Assembly: GCF_013087525.1 (NCBI RefSeq)
Contig: NZ_JABFCS010000002.1
Coordinates: 124,001 to 188,000 of the forward strand
Direction: 5' to 3'
Source of the DNA: Ramlibacter montanisoli
GTDB lineage: Bacteria > Pseudomonadota > Gammaproteobacteria > Burkholderiales > Burkholderiaceae_C
Length of the DNA: 64,000 bases
Notes under the pieces: generated by a model
Seen by the model: the letters and a program-made list of their open reading frames with translations, nothing else
Database searches by the model: none
What the model was told of the DNA's origin: nothing
Shown: positions 8,025-17,561 of the stretch, in pieces
How positions within the stretch are numbered: position 1 is the first letter of the stretch
Layout of the letters: each line of letters starts with the position of its first letter
Translations under genes and position numbers: made by a program

Positions 8025-10177
8025 TTGGAAGTTTCATTCAGCAAGGAAATCGAGTCGCTGCGCCTGGGGGCGGGCGACACCTTCCACGGCGAAGGCATCA
8101 TCGCCATCACCAAGGCGCTGCTGCAGTCCGGCGTGGCCTACGTCGGCGGCTACCAGGGCGCGCCCGTGTCGCACCTGCTGGACGTGATGGTCCAGGCCAA
8201 GGGCTACATGGACGAGCTCGGCGTGCACGTCGAGGCCTGTTCCAACGAGGCATCGGCAGCGGCGATGCTGGGCGCGTCCATCCACTACCCGCTGCGCGGT
8301 GCGGTCACCTGGAAGTCCATCGTCGGCACCAACGTGGCGGCCGACGCGCTGTCCAACCTCAGCTCGCCGGGCGTCACCGGTGGCGCGCTGATCGTGGTGG
8401 GCGAGGACTACGGCGAGGGCGCCTCCGTCATCCAGGAGCGCACGCACGCCTTCGCGCTGAAGTCCGGCATGTGCCTGCTGGACCCGCGGCCCGACCCTCG
8501 GGGTGATGACGCGCATGGTGGAAGAAGGCTTCCGCCTGTCCGAAACCTCCAGCATGCCGGCGATCCTGAGCTGCGCATCCGCGCCTGCCACGTGCGCGGC
8601 AGCTTCGCCGCCAAGGACAACGTCAAGCCGCTGGTGTCCACGCGCGCGCTGATGGCGGACCCGGCGAAGTTCGACTACATGAAGCTCGCGCACCCGCCGG
8701 TGACCTTCCGCCAGGAGAAGCTCAAGGGCGAACAGCGCATCCCCGCCGCCCGCAAGTACATCGCCGAACAGAAGCTCAACGAACTGTTCCCGGGCCGGCA
8801 CGCCGACCTGGGCATCATCGTGCAAGGCGGCATCTACAACGCCCTGATCCGCAGCCTGCAGCAGCTGGGGCTGGCCGACGCCTTCGGCGAGACCGACATC
8901 CCGATCCTCTGCCTGAACGTGACCTACCCGCTGGTGCCAGAGCAGGTCGCCGACTTCTGCATCGGCAAGCGCGCCGTGCTGGTGGTGGAGAAGGCCAGCC
9001 CGAATACATCGAGCAGGAGATCGCCACCCTGCTGCGCCGCCGCGACATCCAGACCAGGCTGCACGGCAAGGACCTGCTGCCTTCCGGTGGCGAGTACAGC
9101 GTGGAAGTGGTGTCCAACGGCCTGGTGTATTTCGCCACCAGCTACCTCCAGGGCGCCGCCACGGAAGACGCGCGGCGCTGGCTGGCCGCCAACACCGACC
9201 GCCGCCAGGCCGCCGCGGCCGCGCTGGACCAGCCGCTGCCGGCGCGCCCGCCCGGCTTCTGCATCGGCTGCCCGGAGCGGCCGGTGTTCTCCGCGCTCAA
9301 GCTCGCGCAGCAGGACATCGGCAACGTGCACATCGCCGCCGACATCGGCTGCCATGCCTTCGGCACCTTCGAGCCCTTTTCCATGGGCCACTCGATCCTG
9401 GGCTACGGCATGTCGCTCGCCTCGCGCGCGGGCGTCTCGCCAATGATGCAGCCCCGCACCCTGGCCATCATGGGCGACGGCGGCTTCTGGCACAACGGCC
9501 TGCTCACCGGCGTGCAGAGCGCCCTGTTCAACGGCGACGACGCCGTGCTGCTGATCTTCAAGAACGGCTACACCTCGGCCACCGGCACCCAGGAGATCCT
9601 GTCCACGCCGAGCGAGGACGCCAAGTTCGCGCAGGCCGACAAGGCGCGCAGCATCGTCCACACCAACCAGACCATCGAGTCGGCCCTCAAGGGCCTGGGC
9701 GTGCAATGGATGAAGACGGTGCACACCTACGAGGTGGAGCAGATGCGCTCCACGCTGACCGAGGCCTTCACCAGCGACTTCAATGGCCTGAAGGTGATCA
9801 TCGCGGAAGGAGAATGCCAGCTGGAGCGCCAGCGCCGCATCAAGCCCTGGATCGCGAACCTGCTGAAGAAGGGCGAGCGCGTGGTGCGCGTGAAGTACGG
9901 CGTGGACGAGGACGTGTGCAACGGCGACCACGCCTGCATCCGCCTCTCGGGCTGCCCCACGCTGACGCTCAAGGACAACCCCGATCCGCTCAAGGTGGAC
10001 CCGGTGGCCACCGTGATCGAGGGCTGCGTGGGCTGCGGCCTGTGCGGCGCCAACGCGCACGCGGCCACGCTGTGCCCCAGTTTCTACCGCGCCGAAGTCG
10101 TGCAGAACCCCAAGTGGCACGAACGGCTGCTCCACTCCTTCCGCAGCGCCATCGTGCGTGCGCTGCAACCCGCATGA
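8025..10177 (+). CDS. iorA: indolepyruvate ferredoxin oxidoreductase alpha-like, thiamine-diphosphate enzyme (frame breaks)
   Basis: This ~717-residue protein resembles IorA, which oxidatively decarboxylates aryl-pyruvates to acyl-CoA with ferredoxin as acceptor. The N-terminal domain shows AYVGGYQGAPVSHLLD and EACSNEASAAAMLG. The C-terminal half has the thiamine-diphosphate motif GDGGFWHNG...FKNGYTSATGTQ. The tail carries cysteines for 4Fe-4S clusters (CNGDHACIRLSGCP and CVGCGLCGANAHAATLCPSF). Three frame changes interrupt it: near 8495 and 8562 (mutually compensating around GVMTRMVEEGFRLSETSSM) and near 8993 (just before QPEYIEQEI). TTG at 8025 is chosen from the GGAGAG spacing. Homology is clear; the true substrate could be another aryl 2-oxo acid. 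Confidence 0.8.
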
Positions 10178-11757
10178 AGCAAGCCCCGATTTCCCTGTTG
10201 ATCTGCGCCCTGGGCGGCGAAGGCGGCGGCGTGCTGACCGAATGGCTGGTCGAGACCGCGCGCCACGCCGGCTATCCCGCGCAGGCCACGTCCATCCCCG
10301 GCGTCGCGCAGCGCACCGGCGCCACCACCTACTACATCGAGGTGTTCCCGGTCGCGATCAAGGACCTGGGCGGCAAGCGCCCGGTGTTCAGCCTCAACCC
10401 GGTGCCGGGCGCGCTCGACGCGATGGTCTCCTCGGAGCTGCTGGAGACGGCGCGCCAGGTCGGCAACGGCATGAGCTCGCCGGAGCGCACGCTGGTGATC
10501 ACATCGTCGGCGCGAACGCTGACCACGCAGGAGCGCATGCAGCTGGGCGACGGCCGCACCGATGCCGCCGACCTGCTCAAGCTCGTGCGCCAGTTCAGCC
10601 GGGCGCACCAGGTGTTCGACATGGCCGCGATCGCGAAGGAAGCGGGGACGGTGGTCAGCGCCGTGATGCTGGGTGCGATCGCCGGCAGCGGGCTGTTCCC
10701 GTTCCCGCGCGAGGATTACGAGGCGGTGGTGAAGGCCGGCGGCAAGGGCGCCGAGGCGAGCCTGCGCGGATTCGCGAAAGCCTTCGACATCGTGGCGCAG
10801 GGGAAGGTGCAGGCCGACTTCGTGGCGCTGATCCTGGCGCCCACACCTGCACCGCAGGTGCCCGTCGCCACCGCCTTTCCGCAGCCGGTGCGGCAGATGT
10901 TCTCCCTCGGCCACGCCCGCCTGCTCGAATACCAGGGCCAGGCCTACGCCGACCTCTACGTCGAGCGCCTGCAATCGGTGCTCGCCGCCGAACGCGAAGC
11001 CGATCCGCAGGGAGCGAACAACTTCGCCACCACCGCCGAGATGGCGCGCTGGCTGGCCCTGTGGATGGCCTTCGACGACATCGTGCGCGTGGCCGACCTG
11101 AAGAGCCGCGCCTCGCGCTGGACCCGCGTGCAAGGCGAAGTGAAGGCTGGCGATGACGACCTGCTGAAGGTCTGGGACCACTTCAAGCCCGGCATCCCCG
11201 AATTCGCCGCGCTGCTGCCGGCAGCGCTCGCGCGACGCCTGCTCGCCTGGGACCGCAGGCGCAGCGCGAGGGGCCGGCAGCCCTGGGCGATGCCGCTGAA
11301 GATCGGTACCCACAGCGTGTTCGGGATGCTCGCCCTGCGCGGCCTGGCGTCCCTGAAGTGGCTGCGCCCGCGCGGCAGCCGCTTCGTGCTGGAGCAGCGC
11401 ATGATCGCGCAGTGGCTGCAAGGCGTGCTGGAAGGCACGCGGCGCGACTGGCAGCTCGGTCACGAGATCGCGCTGTGCGGGCGGCTGATCAAGGGCTACG
11501 GCTCCACCAACGAGCGCGGCAAGGAGAACCTGCTGCACGTGCTGGAACACCTGGCGCGCGGCAGCATCGCGGCCGAAGCGGCCGCGGCGGTTCGCACCGC
11601 ACGCGAAGCCGCATTGGCCGACGACGCCGGCAAGGCGCTCGATGCCGCCCTCGTGCAGCACGGCGCGCCGCCGCGCCCGGTCAAGGCCGTGCCGATCCGC
11701 TGGGTGCGCAAGCCGCGCGGCCTGACTGAGGAAAGCACCGAACTGAAGGCGCATTGA
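10174..11757 (+). CDS. iorB: indolepyruvate oxidoreductase beta-like subunit, long form
   Basis: This 527-residue protein begins with the gamma/beta-type domain of 2-oxoacid oxidoreductases: LGGEGGGVLTEWLVETARH, GVAQRTGATTYYIE and DAMVSSELLETAR (residues ~1-190). The rest (~190-520) is a long helical extension, about twice the length of the archaeal IorB, that contains WKVWDHFKPG-like and NERGKENLLHVLE segments. Such long-beta forms occur next to IorA-like proteins in proteobacteria. The start ATG overlaps the iorA stop (ATGA), so the two are translationally coupled and probably form one complex. Confidence 0.8.
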   Translation: MKQAPISLLICALGGEGGGVLTEWLVETARHAGYPAQATSIPGVAQRTGATTYYIEVFPVAIKDLGGKRPVFSLNPVPGALDAMVSSELLETARQVGNGMSSPERTLVITSSARTLTTQERMQLGDGRTDAADLLKLVRQFSRAHQVFDMAAIAKEAGTVVSAVMLGAIAGSGLFPFPREDYEAVVKAGGKGAEASLRGFAKAFDIVAQGKVQADFVALILAPTPAPQVPVATAFPQPVRQMFSLGHARLLEYQGQAYADLYVERLQSVLAAEREADPQGANNFATTAEMARWLALWMAFDDIVRVADLKSRASRWTRVQGEVKAGDDDLLKVWDHFKPGIPEFAALLPAALARRLLAWDRRRSARGRQPWAMPLKIGTHSVFGMLALRGLASLKWLRPRGSRFVLEQRMIAQWLQGVLEGTRRDWQLGHEIALCGRLIKGYGSTNERGKENLLHVLEHLARGSIAAEAAAAVRTAREAALADDAGKALDAALVQHGAPPRPVKAVPIRWVRKPRGLTEESTELKAH

Positions 11758-11791
11758 GCTCGCATACGATCAGAAGCAGAAGGAGACAGAC

Positions 11792-12787
11792 ATGAAGAAC
11801 CACCGCATGCTGCAGCGCGCCCGCCGCACGCTGCTGGCCGCCGCCGTCGCGGCGCTCGCCCTCCCCGGAGTCGCCTTCGCGCAGGGCAGCTTCCCCAGCA
11901 AGCCGATCCGCGTGGTGGTGAGCTTCCCGCCCGGGGGTGCCGCCGACCAGATCGCGCGTGCCGTGTCCGAGCCGCTGTCGCAGGCCCTGGGCCAGCCGGT
12001 GGTGGTGGAGAACCGCGCCGGCGCCAACGGCAACATCGCCGGCGAGTTCGTCTCCAAGCAGCCGGCCGACGGCCACACGCTCCTCATGAGTTCCGGCGGC
12101 ACGGTGTCGATCAACCCGCACCTGTACCAGAAGATGGCCTTCGACCCCACGAAGGACCTGGTTCCGGTGGCGGCCGCCGCGCGCGTGCTGGTGTTCCTCG
12201 AGGTGAACCCGGCGAAGGTGCCGGTCAACACCGCCAAGGAGTTCGTCGACCACCTGCGCAAGAACCCCGGCAAGCTGACCTTCGGCTCGCCCGGCAACGG
12301 CAGCTCGCCCCACCTGGCAGCGGAGATGATGAAGGCGCAGGCCAACGTGTTCGCCACGCACATCCCCTACCGCGGCGCCGCGCCCGCGATGCAGGACCTG
12401 CTGGGCGGCCAGATCGACTTCATGTTCGACCCGGGCATCGGCCTGCAGCACGTGAAGGCCGGCAAGCTCAAGCTGCTGGCCGTGGGCAGCCCCAAGCGCT
12501 CGCCGCAGTTCCCCGACGTGCCGACGCTCGACGAGATGGGCATGAAGGGCTTCGACGCCGACACCTGGTTCGGCTTCTACGCCCCGGGCGGCACGCCGCA
12601 GCCGGTGGTCGCGCGCCTGAACACCGAGATCAACAAGGTGCTGCGCAGCGCCGGCTTCATCGAGCGCATGAACGCGATCGGCGCGATCCCGGCGCCGATG
12701 AGCCCGCAGGACTTCGCGGCCCGCGGCCAGATCGACAGCATCCGCTTCGGCGCCCTGATCCGCGCGCGCAACATCAAGGGAGACTGA
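11792..12787 (+). CDS. Bug/TctC-type periplasmic binding protein
   Basis: This 331-residue receptor belongs to the tripartite tricarboxylate transporter family. It has a signal peptide (basic start, hydrophobic LLAAAVAALALPGVAFA, then QG) and hallmarks such as FPSKPIRVVVSFPPGG, ADQIARAVSEPLSQALGQPV and VVENRAGANGNI. Bug proteins bind small carboxylates in the periplasm. No TctA/TctB membrane genes are nearby, so the receptor is an orphan that may borrow another transporter or act in sensing. A strong Shine-Dalgarno (AAGGAGACA) precedes the ATG. Its operon place after iorAB suggests an aryl carboxylate ligand (inference). Confidence 0.85.
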   Translation: MKNHRMLQRARRTLLAAAVAALALPGVAFAQGSFPSKPIRVVVSFPPGGAADQIARAVSEPLSQALGQPVVVENRAGANGNIAGEFVSKQPADGHTLLMSSGGTVSINPHLYQKMAFDPTKDLVPVAAAARVLVFLEVNPAKVPVNTAKEFVDHLRKNPGKLTFGSPGNGSSPHLAAEMMKAQANVFATHIPYRGAAPAMQDLLGGQIDFMFDPGIGLQHVKAGKLKLLAVGSPKRSPQFPDVPTLDEMGMKGFDADTWFGFYAPGGTPQPVVARLNTEINKVLRSAGFIERMNAIGAIPAPMSPQDFAARGQIDSIRFGALIRARNIKGD

Positions 12788-13203
12788 TGCGGGAAGTCGT
12801 CTACACCGTGCACGTGGAGTTCGGCGACTGCGACCCCGCCCGCATCGTCTGGTTCCCCAACTTCTTCCGCTGGATCGACGCGGCCTCGCGCCATTTCTTC
12901 GTGCAATGCGGCGTGCCGCCCTGGCACGAGACCGAACGGACGCTGGGCGTGATCGGCACGCCGCTGGTGGATACGCACGCGAGGTTCGTGAAGACCGCGA
13001 GCTACGGGGACACCCTGCAGTTCCACACCAGCATCGCCGAATGGCGCGGCAAGAGCTTCGTGCAGCGCTACCGTGTCACGCGCGGCGAGGACCTGATCAT
13101 GGAATGTGACGAAGTGCGAATCTTCGCCGGCCGGCGCGAGGGCGACACGCCCGGCATCCGCGCCCTGCCGATCCCGGACGACATCCGCCGCCGCTGCGAA
13201 TAG
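12787..13203 (+). CDS. 4-hydroxybenzoyl-CoA-type acyl-CoA thioesterase
   Basis: This 138-residue hot-dog-fold thioesterase shows the 4HBT signature VEFGDCDPARIVWFPNFF, with the catalytic Asp in GDCDPARI near residue 17, and family length. It hydrolyses aryl- or acyl-CoA to the free acid. Its ATG overlaps the stop of the receptor gene (TGATG), so it belongs to the iorAB operon. An aryl-CoA made by IorAB would be a logical substrate. A terminator follows at 13249. Confidence 0.85.
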   Translation: MREVVYTVHVEFGDCDPARIVWFPNFFRWIDAASRHFFVQCGVPPWHETERTLGVIGTPLVDTHARFVKTASYGDTLQFHTSIAEWRGKSFVQRYRVTRGEDLIMECDEVRIFAGRREGDTPGIRALPIPDDIRRRCE

Positions 13204-13248
13204 CGCCCGCCGGCTTGCTCGGCGCCGTCCTACAGGCTCTGCCATGCG

Positions 13249-13275
13249 GCCGCCACACACTGGCGGCTGTTTTTT
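13249..13275 (+). terminator. rho-independent terminator
   Basis: A perfect 7-bp GC-rich stem, GCCGCCA (13249-13255) with TGGCGGC (13261-13267), has a five-base loop CACAC. It is followed by TG and six T residues. It closes the oxidoreductase/receptor/thioesterase operon. Only 12 bp separate it from the next ATG. Confidence 0.85.
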
Positions 13276-13287
13276 CCCACACGGCCC

Positions 13288-14452
13288 ATGGACGACCACC
13301 TCCCCCGCGCATCCGCGCGCTGCAGGACCTCGCGCGCGAGGTCGTGGAGGCGCACGTCGCCCCCGGGCGAGCGAAGTGGACGCGCAGGCCCTGTGGCCTG
13401 CCCACTCCATGAAGGCCTTCGCCGAAGCGGGACTGATGGGCTTGCAGGTTCCCACGGAACTCGGCGGCCACGGCCAGGGCCTGGTGGCGCTGTCGGTGAT
13501 CACCGAGACCATCGCCCGCGCCTGCCCATCGTCCGCGCTGTGCTTCGGCATGCACTGCGTGGGCACGGCCGTGATCGCGGCCAAGGCGTCCCCGCATCAC
13601 GAGGAACGCTACCTGCGCCCCATCGCCGAGGGCCGCCACATCACCACGCTGTCCCTGTCGGAAAGCGGTTCCGGCACGCACTTCTACCTCCCGCGCACGC
13701 GTCTGACCCAGATGGAGGACGGCTTCGTCATCGACGGCGAGAAGCAGTTCACCACCAACGGCGGCCACGCGGACTCCTACGTGCTCTCGGTCGCGCCGGC
13801 CGGCGGCGAGTCGGCGCAGGCGGGCGACTTCAGCTGCGTCGTGCTGGATGCCGGCACCGACGGCGTCGAATGGCTGCAGCCCTGGGCCGGCCTGGGCATG
13901 CGCGGCAACTCCTCGCGCGGCCTGCGCCTCACGCGCGCGCGGGTTCCGGCGGCCAACCTGCTGGGCGAGCAGGGCGACCAGCTCTGGTACGTGTTCGAGG
14001 TGGTGGCGCCCTATTTCCTGATGGCCATGGCGGGCACCTATCTGGGCATCGCTCAGTCGGCGCTGGAAGCGACCGGGCTACACCTGCGCAGCCGCCGCTA
14101 CGCGCACAGCGGCGACGCGCTGGCGGACGCCGACGTGCTGCAGCACCGCTACGCGTCCATGTGGATGGCGGTGGAGCGCACGCGCGGCCTCGTGCGCGAG
14201 GCGGCCGCCCGCGGCGACGCCGGCCACGCCGACGCCTTGCCCTGGATCCTGGCCTGCAAGGCCGATGCCGGCGACACCGCGGTGCAGGTGACCAACGACG
14301 CCATGACGCTGTGTGGCGGCGTGGCCTACCGCGAGAACAGCCGCATCGCGCAGATGCTGCGCGATGCGCGCGCCAGCCACGTGATGGCCCCGACCACCGA
14401 GGTGCTCAAGCTGTGGCTGGGCCGCTCGCTGCTGGGCGTGCCGCTGCTGTAG
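13288..14452 (+). CDS. acyl-CoA dehydrogenase (two frame breaks near the start)
   Basis: This ~388-residue FAD-dependent acyl-CoA dehydrogenase introduces a 2,3-double bond in an acyl-CoA. It shows GLMGLQVPTELGG, the FAD/substrate segment TTLSLSESGSGTHF, EKQFTTNGGHADSYV and the C-terminal CGGVAYRENSRIAQMLRDA. The N-terminal ~40 residues are split over three frames. ATG at 13288 gives MDDHLP, then RIRALQDLAREVVEAHVAP in another frame, then ASEVDAQALWPAHSMK. Each step is repaired by one extra C in a C5 run (near 13302 and 13363). The gene lies immediately after a terminator with no visible Shine-Dalgarno, so its expression signals are unclear. Confidence 0.75.
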
Positions 14453-14454
14453 CG

Positions 14455-16929
14455 ATGCGCATGGAAGCGATCCTCGCCATCGCCGCGAGCGGCCCCGAAG
14501 CAGCCGAAGCCGATGCGGCGCGGCTGGCCGCGCAGGGCGTGGGCGCGCTGTGCGCCTTCGTGCCGCAGGCTGCGCTGGCGCAGCGCCTGGCCGTCAACGA
14601 GCCCGCGGAGGCGGGCGGCGTGGTGATGCTGCTGCCCTCGCTGGCCAACCCGCTGGCCGTGGCCCGCACGGTGCACGCCGCCTGGCCGCAGGCCTACCTG
14701 CTGATCGTGCGCGCGGAGGACGACCTTCCGCGCTTGCGGCGCGATCTCGGCATCGCGCCCATGCTGGGCCGCCAGTGGAGCCTGGCCGCCGTGGCGGAAC
14801 CGGAACTGACGACCGCGCTGCGGCAGGCCCTGGCCTCCAGCCGCCAGCGCCGCCAGCTGCGCACCACGCTGGCCAGCGCCAATGCGAGGTTGCGCGAGAC
14901 GCACGCCGTGTCGCTGGGCGAATACCACCGGCTGGTCACTTCGGAACACCACCTCTCCAACTTCCTGCGCCACTCCCAGGCCGCGGTCCTCGGCCTCGAC
15001 GCGGCGGGCACGGTGCTGTTCTGGAGCGAAGGCGCCGCCGAGCTCCTCGGCGTGACGGTGCGCAGGGCGCTGGGCCGGCCGCTCGCGGAACTCGGGGACT
15101 GGGCGCGGGAGATCGTGCAGGCCGCCACCTCGCTCGCGCCCGAACATCCGCGGCAGCTGGTCGAACAGATGGTCCACCTGGGCGGGCAGGAGCGCGCGCT
15201 GGAGGCGATGCTGCTGCTCACGCCCGCGGTGGCCGCCGGCGCGCGCGGCACCTCGGTCGTGCTGCGCGACGTGACGGCGCGCCGGCGTGCCCAGGACCAG
15301 CTGCGCGAAGCCAACCTGCAGCTGCAGCGGCTGGTCTCCGAACGCACCGAGGCGCTGGAGAAGAGCCAGCTCGCGCTGCTGCAGGTGCAGAAGCTCGAGG
15401 CCATCGGCAAGCTCACCGGCGGCGTCGCGCACGACTTCAACAACGTGCTGCAGGTGATCGGCAGCAACCTGCAGCTGCTGCAGCCGCTGGTGCAGGACGC
15501 CGGCGAGTCGGAGCGCCTGCTGCGCGCCGCGCTGGCGGCAGTGGATCGCGGTGCGCGCCTGTCTTCGCAGCTGCTCGCGTTCGCGCGCCGGCAGCCGCTG
15601 GATCCCGTGCCGCTCAACGTCGGGCGCAAGCTGCACGAGATGGACGACCTGCTGCGGCGATCGCTGGGCGAGCACATCGAGGTGGAGAGCTCGCTGGCCG
15701 CCGGCCTGTGGACCACGCTCGCCGACGGCGGCCAGCTGGAAAACGTGATCCTCAACCTCGCGATCAACGCCCGCGACGCCATGCCCGAAGGCGGCCGGCT
15801 GACGCTGGAAGCCGCCAACGTGGTCCTCGACGAGGAGTACACGCGGACCGTCCCCGACCTGACCCCGGGCCAGTACGTGATGCTGGCGGTGTCCGACACC
15901 GGCCAGGGCATGCCGCCCGAGGTGGCGGCGCAGGCCTTCGAACCCTTCTTCACCACCAAGCCCGAGGGCAAGGGCACGGGCCTGGGCCTGAGCATGGCCT
16001 ACGGTTTCGCCAAGCAGAGCGGCGGCCACATCCGCATCTACAGCGAACCGGGCCAGGGAACGACGGTGAAGCTGTACCTGCCCCGCTCCTTCGAGAAGGA
16101 AGTCATCCCGCCGCGGCATCCCACGGGCCCGGTGCAGGGCGGCAGCGAAACCATCCTGGTGGTGGAGGACGACCTCGCGGTGCAGGCCGTCGTGGTCGCC
16201 ACGCTGCAGAGCCTGGGCTACCGCGTGCTGCGCGCCAGCGATGCCCAGGCCGCCCTGAGCATCCTGCAAAGCGGCGTGCACGTGGACCTGCTGTTCACCG
16301 ACGTCGTGATGCCCGGGCCGCTGCGCAGCCCCGAGCTGGCGCAGCGCGCGCGCCAGCTGGTGCCCGGGATCGCGGTGCTGTTCACGAGCGGCTACACTCA
16401 GAACGCCATCGTGCACGGCGGCCGCCTGGACCCGGGCGTCGAGCTGCTGAGCAAGCCCTACCGGCAGGAGGACCTGGCGCGCAAGGTGCGCCACCTGCTG
16501 CTGCTGCACCGGCAGCAGGCGCGCACGCCGAAGCCGGCAGAGCCCGCGGAGCAGGCCGACGAACCCTCGTCGCCGGCGGGCGCCCTGCGCGTGCTGCTGG
16601 TGGAGGACGAGGCCGAACTGCGGGAAGTGACGCAGCAGATGCTGGAGCTGCTCGGGTGCCGCGTGCAGGCCGTCGCCAGCGCCGAAGCGGCGGACGCCGC
16701 GCTGCGCGCGGGCAGCTTCCACCTGCTGCTCACCGACATCAGCCTGCCCGGTCGCAGCGGGCTGGAGCTGGCGCGCGAAGCCCGCGCGCTGAACCCCGAG
16801 ATGCAGGTGGTCGTGTCCTCCGGCTACGGCAAGGCCGATACCGACGCCGACACCTGGAACCTGCCCAAGCCCTACGGCCTGCCGGAACTGCAGTCCCTGA
16901 TCGAGCGGGTGCAGGCGACCGTGGCCTGA
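14455..16929 (+). CDS. hybrid sensor histidine kinase with PAS and two receiver domains
   Basis: This 824-residue soluble kinase has these parts. Residues ~1-135 are receiver-like but lack the acidic and phospho-Asp motifs. A coiled linker follows, then a PAS domain (~165-280, SNFLRHSQAAVLGLDAAG). HisKA has the phospho-His in LTGGVAHDFNNVLQ (~330). The HATPase has VILNLAINARDAMPEGG, SDTGQGMPPEV and GKGTGLGLSMAYGF. Two full receivers follow at ~565-680 (VVEDD, LLFTDVVMPG, FTSGY, LSKPY) and ~710-824 (LVEDE, LLTDISLPG, KPYG). There are no membrane helices, so it senses a cytoplasmic signal. The start is two bases after the dehydrogenase stop. No separate response regulator is adjacent. Confidence 0.85.
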   Translation: MRMEAILAIAASGPEAAEADAARLAAQGVGALCAFVPQAALAQRLAVNEPAEAGGVVMLLPSLANPLAVARTVHAAWPQAYLLIVRAEDDLPRLRRDLGIAPMLGRQWSLAAVAEPELTTALRQALASSRQRRQLRTTLASANARLRETHAVSLGEYHRLVTSEHHLSNFLRHSQAAVLGLDAAGTVLFWSEGAAELLGVTVRRALGRPLAELGDWAREIVQAATSLAPEHPRQLVEQMVHLGGQERALEAMLLLTPAVAAGARGTSVVLRDVTARRRAQDQLREANLQLQRLVSERTEALEKSQLALLQVQKLEAIGKLTGGVAHDFNNVLQVIGSNLQLLQPLVQDAGESERLLRAALAAVDRGARLSSQLLAFARRQPLDPVPLNVGRKLHEMDDLLRRSLGEHIEVESSLAAGLWTTLADGGQLENVILNLAINARDAMPEGGRLTLEAANVVLDEEYTRTVPDLTPGQYVMLAVSDTGQGMPPEVAAQAFEPFFTTKPEGKGTGLGLSMAYGFAKQSGGHIRIYSEPGQGTTVKLYLPRSFEKEVIPPRHPTGPVQGGSETILVVEDDLAVQAVVVATLQSLGYRVLRASDAQAALSILQSGVHVDLLFTDVVMPGPLRSPELAQRARQLVPGIAVLFTSGYTQNAIVHGGRLDPGVELLSKPYRQEDLARKVRHLLLLHRQQARTPKPAEPAEQADEPSSPAGALRVLLVEDEAELREVTQQMLELLGCRVQAVASAEAADAALRAGSFHLLLTDISLPGRSGLELAREARALNPEMQVVVSSGYGKADTDADTWNLPKPYGLPELQSLIERVQATVA

Positions 16930-16932
16930 GCT

Positions 16933-17496
16933 TCAGCGCCGCGCGCGTGCCGGGCGCACGTCGCACTTGAGGATGTCGCGCATGTACTTCACCGCCGCGG
17001 CCTTGGCCTGCGGCGTCTCGGCGGCGGTGCAGTCCGCCGGCACCCACACGCCCTCGAAGCCGCGCAGGAAGGCGTCCGCCGCGGTCATCTGCACGCACAT
17101 GTCGGCGGACAGGCCGGCCACGATCAGTTCGCGCGCGCCCATGTCCTTGAGCAGCAGCTCCAGGGCGGTGCAGTAGAAGGCGGAGTGGCGCGGCTTGAGC
17201 AGCGTGATGTCGTGCGGCCGGGGGCGAGCATGCGCGCGATCTCGCCGCTGATGTCGTCGCGCTCGCAGCACTGCGTCACCAGGCCGTGGAAGTCCGACTG
17301 CCAGGAGCCGTAGTTGTCGTTGGCGTAGACCACCGCCACCTTCTGGCCCTCGAGCTGCTCGCGCAGCCGCCACGGTGGCGCGGGCCGCGACCAGCGCCGG
17401 CTTGGCGAGCTTGTCCGCGCCGGGGAAGTTCAGCGGGTTGATGAAGTCGACGAGGATCAGCACGCGCCGGCTGCGCGGCACCTTGGCAGGTTTCAT
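16933..17496 (-). CDS. isochorismatase-family cysteine hydrolase (frame breaks)
   Basis: This ~187-residue cysteine hydrolase belongs to the isochorismatase/nicotinamidase superfamily. The catalytic triad is visible: Asp in ILVDFINPLNFPGAD, Lys in ITLLKPRHSAFY and Cys in GLSADMCVQMTAADA. The middle (VVYANDNYGSWQSDFHGLV) lies in another frame. Breaks are near 17372 (around TVARLREQLEGQ) and near 17222, where one more base in a C5 run restores APRPHDITLL. The usual start (MKPAKVPRSR) is at 17496. It is last in a leftward operon after ttuC and a Bug receptor. The substrate is not evident from sequence. Confidence 0.75.
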   Translation of the reverse strand: MKPAKVPRSRRVLILVDFINPLNFPGADKLAKPALVAARATVAAARAARGPEGGGGLRQRQLRLLAVGLPRPGDAVLRARRHQRRDRAHARPRPHDITLLKPRHSAFYCTALELLLKDMGARELIVAGLSADMCVQMTAADAFLRGFEGVWVPADCTAAETPQAKAAAVKYMRDILKCDVRPARARR

Positions 17497-17561
17497 GGGC
17501 AGGAATGCAAACGGCGCCCATGGTAGGGCGCCGTCGCGGCCGGTCCTGTAGGAACCGGGCT

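Noticed and set aside
8025-10177. iorA as a true pseudogene
   Set aside because: All catalytic and cluster motifs are intact across the breaks, two of which cancel each other. The same kind of break hits many unrelated genes, pointing to sequence error.
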